From contig VWZW01007303.1 in assembly GCA_013397115.1 (NCBI GenBank), positions 1,357,279 to 1,421,278 on the forward strand: a stretch of 64,000 bases of DNA, written 5' to 3'. Position numbers and translations under genes: made by a program. The DNA comes from Edolisoma coerulescens. Lineage: Eukaryota > Chordata > Aves > Passeriformes > Campephagidae. This document shows positions 37,286 to 47,480 of the stretch, piece after piece. The notes under the pieces are model-generated. The model worked only from the letters and a program-made list of their open reading frames with translations. It made no database searches and was not told the DNA's origin. Position 1 is the first letter of the stretch. Each line of letters begins with the position of its first letter.

Positions 37286-40200
37286 TCATTTCCTCAGTTT
37301 TGACGCTGTGTTAGGTGAAGAACTACATTAACAAAAACCCTCCACTGTGTTTATTCATGTTAAATGGCTTTGAGATACAGTTTCTTCAAAAGGTCCTGTA
37401 CAATCAATCTCCATTGTTCTGTATATATTTGCAGAAGATAACAGCTTCATTAAAATATGGTGTGCTATTAACTGCAGTAAATATATAGCCTTAAACCTTA
37501 AAATGTAATGCAATTAAATAAGAAATATGAACCTAAGGAGGTTAAGTGCAATCAACCACTGACATACACATTTGATTTGAATTAAAAAACACACACAGAG
37601 GGAAATAAAGGGCCTCCGTACATACTTGGATAACAGGAAATCCCCTGGACATAAAAATAGTGAATTTAAGAATGGAGAATATAAAGGTCTAGTTCAAATT
37701 AAAGATTTTATGACTGAGGACTCCATTAAATCTTTGAACACTTACAGTAAAGAGTTTGGAATGCTTCCAGTCCAATTCTTTATGTTCTCACAAGTGACAG
37801 ATTATACTTCTGAACTTCTATGGCAAAAGAAAGAAAGAGTGATTGTATTAATCCATCTAAATCTGCAGCTTGCTAATTAAGATGAAAACTATAACAATCT
37901 GTGCTTAGGTGAAGCATAGTATTTTTATAACCCAGCTCAAGACAGCATCACTAGCCAAGCCAAAAGTAGAAGATTTAAGTTCTCAAATTATTGAAGAACA
38001 ATAAAATAATGAACTACTTAATACTACATTATCAACAATCTGTATTAAATATGAACTCTTTTATAGTGCCCAGCCCACTTTGCTTTTTATATTTCCAAGA
38101 CGTTCCTTGTGGTGTCTAAAATACGGAGTACAACACAGTGCTTCAAACCCTACCTGCAGCAGTGGAAGGAGGTTCAGTCGCAGCAGGTCTGCAGTGGCAG
38201 GCCCCTTTCAGAGGGCCAGTCTCACACACATGGGTTTTTGTAGCCCAGAGATATTAAGGAGGGAATTTCAAATGAGTTTGCAAGTGAGTCAAGCATTGGA
38301 AACTAATGCACTACTTTTACTAGGTTTTAAAGGGAATTGAGGCAAAATTATCAAGCCTGTATCTTTTAAAGTTTAGGGCGTAAAGTTAAGAATTCATCAC
38401 TGCATCCAGGTACCTAAGCAAAGCAGCAAGGATTTTATTCCAGACTTCTCAAAACATACTAATTGCTGGTATAAATCTGTTGTCACTAATGGCATATTGC
38501 CAAGAGGTAATTGAGCCTTAAATGAAAATGAATGCAAGACATGTGAAAAGACAGCTGATTTGACCCAGGATGTTAGCAGAAACATAATGCCTGGAAGGAT
38601 CGTGGGGTTAAGGAACTCCCTTGTTTGCCCATAAACTCCAAAGTAACACGTAAGTCAAACAGGAGAATGAAACTGAGAGAAAACAAAATCTTCCTGTCAG
38701 TAGGCTGTCCTCTCCTATTGGGCACATGGCAGTCCTTCTAAAGACACTACACACTGCTTTGCTTTCTTTCTATGAAGTCATTGAGGGTCTGGCCTTGAGT
38801 GAATAACCGGGTCAGACAACGTTAATAAATGCCGTCTCTTCCCAGTCCAACACGGGTGGCAAACACCACAGCTGCCAGTGAGAAACAAAGCTGACTTTGA
38901 AATTTTGTATTCAAAACAAAAAGCATATGGGTCTAATAGAAAAGGTTCCAAGGGCCCTTGTGAATGACAAATAACAATTACCCTCTGATTGTCTTCTTTC
39001 AGTACTTTCAGGTCTGCCACCTCTGACAGCATTTTTACCAAACATTAAGGAAGATTTTTCACCCAGCCCAACAAGGCTGCCACGCTCCTTCTTCTAAGCG
39101 TAAAGGTTGCCCAACACATCCCAGCACAATATTCCTCATTTCTCACCATCAGGCTGTGTTTCTCTTTGCCTGCCCTCACAAACAGGTATTGGATACAAAA
39201 TTAGGAGGTCTGACTGATGGTATGAATATATGCATGCTTTAATTCCAGGTACAGTAGCCAAAAGAAATGGTCCCATCCTTGTCCCACTTGACCACATCCC
39301 TGCTGGTCCTCATTACCTTCCTTCTGTTAGCAGCAGGCTTTTGTGCAGTTTTGCAGTAAATGGGTTCGTGGAGCTGATTATTTTATTTTCTTTTTTTATC
39401 CCAGAGGCATCAGGCTAGTTTTCAATTTAATCTGTTCCATCTCAACAGGTAATTGGGAGGAAGCTGGATGGAGAACTGGGGATATGAAGGGAGGCAAATA
39501 CTAATCTTTGAGTGGTGATACAAGTTAACATCATATGTAAAAGAGCATATATCCACAGTGTAAATTAGAGTTCAGGCTCTGTCAACAGGCAATGAAGACT
39601 CTCCTAAACAGATGCTTCCAATGGTAATTCAGAATACCTAAACCAGAAGCCTAAAATTAAACAGCACGAATATGACAAGCCCATAGTGTCTCGGTACTGT
39701 AATTCCCACAAACAGTGGAAGCTCTATTTACAAATGCAAATGATCTGGGCTTTAGCAGACATACTTTTGCTTAATGGTTTTTTTCCATGGAAAAACGGAA
39801 ACCTTCCCCTGTGAGGGGTAGTGAAGACCCTCTGAAGGGCTCTCCTGCTAACACAATAAACAGCTGTGGGTTCTTTCCTCCTTAATGCTGTTTTTCTAGG
39901 GGTTCCTCTCTGATGAATTAGCAGTCCCAGTAGATTGTGGCAAACAATTCCACACACCACATTTTAGGAAATGGTACTTCTTGGCACTGATTGCTTTGGT
40001 CTGCCTTAACGCAGGCAAGTTAACACCACGTTATCAAATGGACTGAGGTCACCAACCTCCACCAGATGATCTGCTTGATCCTTTTCAGACCAAAATAAAA
40101 AGAAAAGGAAAATGAAAAAGCTTGGATTCCTTACAGAAATCTGAGTGCTCCAAGCTGGAAGCAGTAGGCTTGGTCACTCACAGCCCACCCACCTACAGAT

Positions 40201-40667
40201 CAAGATGGACTGGAACAACCTCCTCCATAAGCCAGAAAAGTGAAGGGGGTTGGGAGGTGGAAGGAAGAGTTTCATATTTCATCTACCACTTTTAATAGAA
40301 AACAGAATGTGGTGGGGGGTTGAAAGGAAAATGGCAAATCCCTGGAGATCCTAAGTGTTGGCCTTGCAAGTCAAAGCTGTCAATCACACCGTGTGCCCTC
40401 CAACTCTACTTCTTGAAAGGAAGGAGAGGAAGGAGGAACAGACTGGCACATTCAGCCACTAGGTGTTACTGTTGCTCCACGGACTTTAGATTAAGGAAAA
40501 CATCTATCAGGGGCATCATCTGCAGCTGTGCCTGAAGATTTAAACCATAGAAATAAACTCCTACTTCTGGATTCACATATTGCAACTCAAAAATCAGAGC
40601 ACTATGATGTCTTTTCTTGGGGGGGCCATACAGGCAGACTGATGCTCCTTGAGTTTGTTTTTACATC

Positions 40668-40720
40668 TCTGCTTTGTTTCTCCATCTATAAAATGGAAAT
40701 AAAGATCCTCATCTCCCCTG
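40668..40720 (-). repeat. MIR-like (CORE-SINE) fragment, antisense
   Basis: TTTCTCCATCTATAAAATGG, followed by AAATAAAGATCCTCATCTCC, is close to the antisense MIR signature (TTTCCTCATCTGTAAAATGG...). It is a short, old copy in intergenic DNA. Confidence 0.6.
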
Positions 40721-43675
40721 GGAAGGACTTCGAGGCCACAGATCAGTCGGAGTTGAAGTCCTCGACAACCTATTGGCATGAACAAAGCAATAAGGTTCTG
40801 CATGAGCTTTTCCTGTTGATTCCAGAATAGGTTTCCTGAGAGAGACTGAACTGACTGTTACCCTGCAGACTGGTGACAAAGAGCAGGACTCCACTGCACC
40901 CCTGTCAATGCACCTTAATGTCCTGTTTCCCTTTGGTCTCTTGCCATAGCTCCACCCTAAGATTTTTCCAGAGAGCAGCCACACTTCATCCAAACCATCA
41001 TTTACTTAATCAGCTACGCTCTGAGCCCCAGAGACACATCCCTGCCCTGAGATTCTTAAGCAACAAGCTTCGAGACCACAATATTGATTTTCTCCTTAAT
41101 TTTTAATAACAGGCTACAATGCTCAAAAATAGGTGTTCCTTCCTCTCAGTTCCTGTATTCCACGCCTTGCCCCCAGGTGAACCAGTATAAATAAATGGAC
41201 AATGTAATGCAGGTCCCTGTCTGCACCCACTGAAGAGCTGTTTCTGCACACACACAATAAATGTCATGCAACACACAGCAACCAGGCAGAGCCTTCCCTT
41301 CATGGTGAGCTGTGCCATGTGGTTGTACTTCTAACCCAGGCAGCATTTTCACACACAACTGGAGTGCTCCAGGGCATGTTTTCCAAAGTTTGGAAACATT
41401 GCTCTAGTTCATTAAACAAGTACCAATACTGAGCCACAAATGCTTATGAAAATTTTTTAGTTGTTTTCATAGGAAAAGTTTTACGTGCCACATTAAACGA
41501 AATACAATGCAAACTTAAAATACCGCTCTCTGAAAGACTGAATGGTTTGCAAGAGCTCAAGTATTATCTGAAAGCTGACTGGCATTACATTTTACTGCTG
41601 CTTCCAGTAAAACCAGTGGGTCTCTACCTTGGAGGCAAATATCCTCTGATCTGCAATTCAGGCAAAAAGCATCATTTGCCCTCACACAGCAATTGCCATG
41701 TCTCTCACTCGAGTTCTCACTGGCATTTCTAGACTGAAGAACAGCTTTATTGAAATATTAGTGATACCTTGCGGTGGCTTTTGGCTTTTGAAGGAAGGAG
41801 GATTTTTACAAGGAAAATCACCTGAAGATGATAATTTTTGCTTGCTACCAAAACATTATGGTGGAAAACCTGCCATCTAATAAATGCAAGACATAAAGAC
41901 CATTACCAGCATTGTCTGGAAGTAGTTCACTTACTGCTGGGGTCTTCTCTCTGCTGCAGTCTGACAAAGAGCTTTAAATCAGTGAAGGAAAATGATTCAC
42001 ACACGTGTGCTCTCAGCAAACTATACACCAGGAACTAACATAGCTTTGCCCATATGCCTAATGCAGATGCTGATAACATCAAATGTACTTGACTTAGATG
42101 CCTTTGAAAACAGTCACCCTAAGTGGCTTGAAAGCTTAATTCCCACTTTCTAAAGTGACTGCAAACCCTAAATCACATGGATAAATCCAAAAATTGCACC
42201 CTTAGTCAGCTGTGCTCTCCTTACTCTTCAGTGGCTAATATAAACACACAAAGACCCTATGTGACACTCCATCTAAAAACTAATCCTAATTGCTTTCTGG
42301 GCAGCTGCACAAACAGCCAGTTTTACCCAGTTTCAGTTACCTCTTACACTTTTTTTCCCCTTCTTCTGTGCTGCTGTCCACAATAGGACCCTTTATAACA
42401 CATTTCTCTTCATGTGCTAGTGTCAGCTAATACCATATGCCAACTGAGGTTGTCCTGGTTCTTCTCTCTGGGCCCCCCTTTCTGTCTTTCCTTTGGAAGT
42501 TGCAGGTCTGATATGTGGAAAACAACAAAGCTGCAGAAAGGATTAACTATGAGTTGTCCCAGCTCATTGTGAATTTGGTCCTGAATCACATACAAATCTT
42601 CACAAACAGAAAACACACATCCAGTCTGCTACAGCAGAATCAAATTCATGGGTAGTTGCAGCTACTGCTTTTTCATTGTCTTAGTCCCATGAACCTGAAA
42701 ATAAAGGGTTTTCTGAAGTTTAAAATACTATGTGAACATCAGAATGCCACTGCCACGCTGAACCACTGTAAACTATCCCTACATAAGGAGTGAAACAACA
42801 AATGAGTCTCCACTGTGACAGAGAAGACTGTACCCCCTCAGTGAGAGCAGAACATTTCTGGTTCACATTTATTAGCAGTATTGGTAATAAACATTTACAT
42901 TGTGGTAGCGCCTAGAGGCCCTATTTGAAAGGTTGTCTAGAAGTGCTATTGTACCTGGGCACTAAACAGCTCTGAAGCAGCACATCTGTCTGCCAGATGT
43001 TTTATTTTCTTAGAAGCTGCCATTTCCAAAAGCCTCTTGCTTCCCCTAACAAGCCTTAATAACAATCTTCAAGAGCTTGACTTCATCATCCTTCCAAGGA
43101 GAATCTGCAGTTAAAATCGCAACGAAACGAGGAAGGAGAGCACTGCTCGAGCTAGTGAGGGACACCAGAGAGGTGCAGAATGGTCAGAAGAGAGCACTGA
43201 CCTCTGCCTGTTTCATCCCTCCAGGGCTGGCTACCAGAGCACTGGGGCCAATGCAGGAGTGGCGTTGCAGGGAAGTTGCCTGCAGACTGGGGTGCAGCAG
43301 TGGGCTTGGTGGTCCCTATTCCATCTTCCATTGACTTTTGGACCCTGAAAGGTTGCACAGGAATTGTGGACTTTTACCTTCTCACGGTTCAAAGTTTGGT
43401 ATCTACGGGCAGAAATATTGTCTGAGAGACACCTTTCACTTTCTCCCACTTCAGCCCTCAGAGTCATCAGCTGCTCCTGCCCTGGTCAGTGCTCAGGAGT
43501 CACACAGCTCAGTGGCTGGAAATCCCGTGCCTTGCTGAAAGCAGCAGCTGCGAAGTGCCAGGATTTCCCCCTTCCCAAGGCTGCCCAGACCAGCACGTGG
43601 CTTGTGAAGGATCCCGTCGCTCTCTTGCTGTGACCATACTTGCTCCAGCAGACCGACGAGCAGGCCGGGCAGAGC

Positions 43676-43956
43676 AGGGACACAGCGGGGGAACAGTGAG
43701 GGGACAGCGGGGACGAAGCAAGGACACTGCGGGGGCAAAGCGGGGACACAGTGGGCACAGTGAGGGAACAGCAGGGAAGCTGCGGGGACAGTCTGGGGAC
43801 ACAAAGGGGACACAGCAGGGACGGAGTGAGGACACAGTGGACGGACACGAGGACGGAGGGGGGAGACTGAGAGGACAGAACGGCGACACAAAGGGGACAG
43901 AGCGGTAAGAGAGCGCGGAAAGAGCAAGAACACGAAGTGGACACAGTGGGGGTACG
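43676..43956. repeat. Degenerate GGGACA(C)-type minisatellite
   Basis: About 280 bp are built from irregular repeats of GGGGACA, GGACACAG and GGGAACAG motifs, G-rich on the plus strand. Because stops are rare in this composition, several long overlapping open frames arise on both strands (up to 186 codons); none looks like a real protein. The tract ends about 200 bp before the IFT22 start codon, at the edge of its CpG island. Its runs of G could form G-quadruplexes. Confidence 0.85.
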
Positions 43957-43957
43957 G

Positions 43958-43984
43958 CGGGGCCAGCCCGGGGCCAGCCCGGGG
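43958..43984. repeat. 11-bp tandem repeat (CGGGGCCAGCC, two copies)
   Basis: Two perfect copies of CGGGGCCAGCC lie at 43958-43968 and 43969-43979, followed by a partial third. This forms the downstream edge of the G-rich minisatellite next to the IFT22 promoter. Confidence 0.85.
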
Positions 43985-44065
43985 ACAGAGAAAGGCCAGT
44001 CCCGACAGCCCGCGCCGGCGCCTCGGCCACTGCCTCACGACGAGCGCCGCGCCCCGCCCTGCTCG

Positions 44066-44073
44066 TCACGTGA
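44066..44073. promoter_or_regulatory. IFT22: E-box / CLEAR-like palindrome TCACGTGA
   Basis: This is a perfect 8-bp palindrome with the CACGTG core bound by bHLH-ZIP factors (USF, MAX/MYC, TFE/MITF families). It lies 86 bp upstream of the IFT22 ATG in the CpG island. Which factor binds is not shown by sequence. Confidence 0.6.
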
Positions 44074-44084
44074 TGGCGGCAGAG

Positions 44085-44089
44085 CCAAT
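44085..44089 (+). promoter_or_regulatory. IFT22: CCAAT box
   Basis: GAGCCAATGG places a CCAAT pentamer in a context favoured by NF-Y, 70 bp ahead of the IFT22 start codon. It lies between the E-box/YY1-like cluster and the X-box. NF-Y and RFX sites commonly co-occur in promoters. Confidence 0.5.
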
Positions 44090-44115
44090 GGCCGCGCGCT
44101 CCCTCCGCTCCGCGC

Positions 44116-44128
44116 GCTGCCGGGCAAC
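44116..44128. promoter_or_regulatory. IFT22: X-box (RFX binding site) of IFT22
   Basis: GCTGCC-G-GGCAAC fits the X-box pattern of two inverted half-sites (GYNRCC and RGYAAC) with a short spacer. It lies 30 bp upstream of the start codon of a ciliary gene. RFX transcription factors control many intraflagellar transport genes through such sites, so regulation of IFT22 by RFX is a strong inference. Binding itself is not shown. Confidence 0.7.
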
Positions 44129-44158
44129 GGCCGCGGGGGGGCGCCGTACCCGCCCGCC

Positions 44159-46595
44159 ATGCTGAGGGCGAAGGTGCTGCTGGTGGGGCCCCGTGAGGTG
44201 AGCGCAGGCCGGGACCCCCGGCTCCCCCCGGCCGTCACCGCCGAGCCCCGCAGGGTCACTTTGGCGGGAGGGAGGGAAGGAGGAAGCGGGACCGGGCCTG
44301 CACGCACCGGGGCTGAGCGGGAGGGATGGCGCGGGGGGCTTGGGTGAGCACCGTCGTTGTGGCTTTGGCACGTTAAATTCCTACGTGTGTCTTTCACCCC
44401 CGCTTTCTGCCAGTCTGGAAAGTCGGTGTTGGCAAACTTCGTGTCCGAGAGCACGGAAGGGATCGGGAGCTACAGCCCGACGCAGGGGGTCAGGTGAGCG
44501 AGACCCCCGAGAGCCCCGCGCTCTGCTGTGCCCCTGCGTGGGATCTTATCCCGTTGTGTGTCCATCATTTCCGCAGGATCCTGGAGTATGAGAAGCCAAA
44601 CCTCAGTGGGAACAGCAAGGGAGCTGGGTGTCGATTCGAGCTCTGGGATTGCAGTGGTGATCAAAAGTAAGCCAGCATTGTTACTTCCTCAGGTTACTGA
44701 ACTCCTAATAGTTCTGTTTACAAGATATTCATACTTGGGCCCAAGCTAATGATCTGTTTGACATGAGGAGTACTCCTGACTCTTTACCCCAATATATTTT
44801 TATATTTTCTGCTGTAAAACGTCCAACACTACGTACTCTCTGCCATGATCACAGCTGAACTCTTGTTTTGGATAAGGACTGACTAGAACAGTAAAGTCCA
44901 CAACTCCTGGAATGAAGTTAGAGATACAGGAGACAGAGGCCCACTCTGTAATTGCCTTCATCTCCTTTAAATTATGTGAGTGGACTTCAAACAATGTATG
45001 CATATCACTGAGGCCTTAATTTCTAAAAGATGGAATTGAGAATGGAACAGATGCATTCTTAGGGCAATGTTTAATTAAGTTTATGTGAGCATTTGACCAA
45101 ATTCTACATTGTCTTCAAATTAGAAAATTATGGGATCAACTATCATAAGTAAAATAGTTGGAATATGATATATAACCTGCGAGGTTACTGATGTTATAGT
45201 TTAAAAAGTACTTAATGTGTTCTTGAGGAGGGAAGAAAACTTGAGGAAGTTTGAGTGCATGTTTTTGCTTTCCAGCAGTCAGTCTTGCCATTTTCTGTGT
45301 TTTTCAAGGTTTGAAACATGCTGGCCAGCTCTGATGAAGGACTCTCATGGCGTAATAATCATCTTCAACCCTGAGCTGCCCAGCCACCTGAAAGAAATCG
45401 AAATGTGGTACTCGTGCTTTGTGCAGCAGCAGCCACTGCTTGACAGTCAGTGTCTCTTGGTGGCACATCACAAGCCAGGCAGTGCAGGGGACACGCAAAA
45501 CCTGTCCTTGGGTAAGGAGATGGAAGACTCCATTTGTAGCTCAGAGTTTTTCATTGATCTTTGTATCTTTAAAATTATTAATACCTTATGGCTTGCATTT
45601 TTCATTTAAATCTGTTGACTAAAGAACACTAAAGTGCTTTGCAAAAACAGAAAGAATGGATTTCAAAGGTCGTCTGGGAGGTGAGCAATATTCCTGTTTC
45701 ACAAAAATAAAGAAAAGGAAAGGCAAGGCAAGAGAAGTTTGAGTGGCTTCTCTAAGTGAGTATGCAGCTGAGCCAGAAATTAGAATTCCTGCCATATTTC
45801 CTCATCAATAGTAGTTTGGTTCTTACACTGGATTTTTTTTTTTGGTAACTGACACTTTTGAGGGCATTTAAGTCTGTATTTTGTCAATCAAAAGAACAGG
45901 AGCCCTTTGAAATAAAAAGCTAATGAGCTGCATCTTAAAATTAGCAATAGGTACCTTAGATCCCGCAAAATTATTTGTGGCTCTTTATGGCTGTGAAAAC
46001 ACACACTCACTCTGGGCAACCTGTTCCAGTGTTCAAACAAGCACACATTTGTTACAAGCATTAATATATTAATACATATTTAATACAACAATATCATTCC
46101 ATAATTTTGAAGTACTCAAAGAGTATCATATCACTTCAATAGTAAAATTGCAGTTCAGTGTTCAATTTCTTTAATTCTGCTTAACTGAATGTGATCCCAA
46201 AACCCAACTTAAGGCTTCAATAATAATAAACTGTGAAGAATTTAATCTGGCAGTAAGCTGTATTTGTTTGCAGCTCTGACAAACTATGCTGCCTTTCTTC
46301 TTGCCCTGCTCTGTGTTATCTGGGGCGTCAAATATTGTGTACCACTGAATTCCAGCTGAGTTCAGCATGAGCTATCTCATGACCTTGATTGTGAATATTT
46401 CTTTTATAAAAGGAATATACCTAATTATTTTTATTTACTTTCAAAGCTTATCCACTGAACAAGCTAAAATTGATCCATTCCAATTTAGAGGAAGATCCCG
46501 AAGATGTTCGGATGGAATTTATCAAGTACTTCAGAAGCATTATCACCATAATTAATGAGAGCAGAGAGAGGGAAGAAATGTCAATTATCTCATAA
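44159..46595 (+). CDS. IFT22: IFT22 (RABL5), Rab-like GTPase subunit of IFT complex B
   Basis: IFT22 is a small Rab-like protein of the intraflagellar transport B complex, which carries cargo along cilia and binds the IFT74/81 module. Coding exons are 44159-44197, 44414-44493, 44577-44666, 45309-45511 and 46447-46595. All four introns are GT-AG and the phases agree, giving 561 nt and 186 residues (human protein about 185). Visible features are the P-loop GPRESGKS (10-17), the conserved YSPTQGVRILE (33-43), switch II WDCSGD (63-68), CWPALMKD-HGV (74-85), EMWYSCFVQQ (101-110), and a C-terminal EEDPEDVRMEFIKY (152-165). The usual guanine-specificity NKxD is replaced by HHKPG (123-127), as I recall for this family. 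The C-terminus (REREEMSIIS) lacks prenylation cysteines, so it is not membrane-anchored like true Rabs. The start has G at -3 and matches the family N-terminus. The gene is divergent to COL26A1. Confidence 0.97.
45685..45800 (+). repeat. MIR-like fragment in IFT22 intron 4
   Basis: ATTCCTGTTTCACAAAAATA, followed by AGTGGCTTCTCTAAGTGAGT, GCAGCTGAGCCAGAAATTAG and AATTCCTGCC, follows the order of the MIR consensus. It is an old, diverged sense copy within the 935-bp intron between exons 4 and 5. Confidence 0.5.
46008..46042. mobile_element. Short CR1-like fragment in IFT22 intron 4
   Basis: CTCTGGGCAACCTGTTCCAG, followed by TGTTCAAACA, resembles the well-known GGGCAACCTGT-CCAGTG segment near the 3' part of CR1 elements (here antisense relative to the LINE). 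Only some 30 bp are recognisable. Confidence 0.45.
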
Positions 46596-47480
46596 TATAA
46601 AAAAAATACTGAACAAGGAAGAAAAAATATAATTTTCCCTTTGTAAGCTATACTAGCCTGTGAACAGACCTTCCCAAGGAGAACTTGCAAGGCTACAAAT
46701 ACTTCAGTCTGCAAACAAGTGCTGACATCAAGTGGACTGTGGTGCCAAGGAGGTGGCTGCACATCCAGGAGTCTGAGTAACTTTGTAGCTGCACTTTGGC
46801 ATCAGAGGCACAGGAAGGTGTTATTATGTTAGTGTGGACCAAAATACAAAATATGGGTCACGTCTTCAGAATTCCTTTGTGCAAGGGTGCTTGGAGAAGA
46901 AAGCCTGACAGAGCATAAGATTTGGAGTTCTACTGAAGCATCTGGGCAAAGTGCTCGTGGTTAGCTGGGTTGCTGGAGAAGTCTTCTCTCTGGAAGTCAG
47001 TACAAACTGATTGGAATAGAGATCTGAGAAGCAGTCATGGTGTAGAATCCACTTTTTTATGTTCCAGGTTGTCCTTGTCTTTCTCTTGAAGAGAGCATGT
47101 TGCATAGCCATTGCCTTGGCAGGACAGAGAAGGTTGCAGTCTTTCTCAGGACTAAGTTTTTCTTCTATTCCAACAAAATAAACATGTTGTGAGGACAATG
47201 TTTAGGTCTCTCTGGGAGGAAGGAATTGAAATCTTGGTTTAGTGCAATATTTTGACTTGTGTCAGTAGCTCCAATAAGTTCTGCATTCTCCAGAGGAGGA
47301 AAAGCTGTTTCGAAACTTTTACTGTTCCCTGTTGCATTGAAATAAGTGGTTTCATAGATAATTTACTTTCTGATTTGTTTGGTTTGCACTCATCCCTGTT
47401 CTTCGTGTGTTTTCCTGCAGAAGACATTTTTTTTGTAACATGCATTGCTGAGGCAATAAAAACATTTTAAAAATGCGTCC
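46596..47480 (+). other. IFT22: Putative IFT22 3' UTR
   Basis: This runs from the TAA stop at 46593-46595 to the first well-placed poly(A) signal. The sequence is AT-rich without a conserved open frame. The end is inferred, and a shorter 3' UTR using a variant signal cannot be ruled out. Confidence 0.55.
47455..47460 (+). terminator. IFT22: AATAAA poly(A) signal, likely IFT22
   Basis: A canonical AATAAA lies 860 bp after the IFT22 stop. A GT/G-rich stretch (GTGGGGAGG... GGGTTTGTGG, about 47493-47520) follows within 30-60 bp, which is the expected downstream element. No earlier canonical signal lies between the stop codon and this site. Confidence 0.65.

Larger units (their letters stand above)
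28831..43675. other. Intergenic region between COL26A1 and IFT22
   Basis: This separates the two divergent genes. I found no convincing coding exon on either strand. It holds a CR1 tail (about 29.0 kb), MIR-like pieces (about 31.0, 36.5 and 40.7 kb) and decayed CR1/L3-type LINE sequence (about 33.4-34.1 and 35.4-35.75 kb). There is also an unexplained 253-codon open frame on the minus strand (36524-37285). The remainder is unremarkable AT-rich sequence. Confidence 0.7.
44073..44165 (+). other. Possible uORF overlapping the IFT22 start
   Basis: ATGGCGGCAGAG at 44073 opens a 30-codon frame that is out of frame with IFT22. It ends at TGA 44163-44165, six bases past the A of the IFT22 ATG. It matters only if transcription starts upstream of 44073. 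The ATGGCGG core may simply be a YY1 promoter element near the start site instead. Confidence 0.3.
43960..44560 (+). promoter_or_regulatory. IFT22: CpG island and promoter of IFT22
   Basis: This is dense in CpG and GC. It contains a GC-box-like GCCCCGCCC (44051-44059), a palindromic E-box TCACGTGA (44066-44073), a YY1-like GATGGCGGC (44072-44080), a CCAAT box (44085-44089) and an X-box (44116-44128). No TATA box is seen. The island continues over exons 1-2 of IFT22. This arrangement is typical of housekeeping and ciliary gene promoters. Boundaries and the transcription start are not determined. Confidence 0.85.

Noticed and set aside
43486..44454. Overlapping open frames of 136-186 codons on both strands around the G-rich repeat and IFT22 promoter.
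   Set aside because: They are translations of the GGGACA minisatellite and CpG island, with repetitive Pro/Leu/Ser/Cys composition and no conserved domain.
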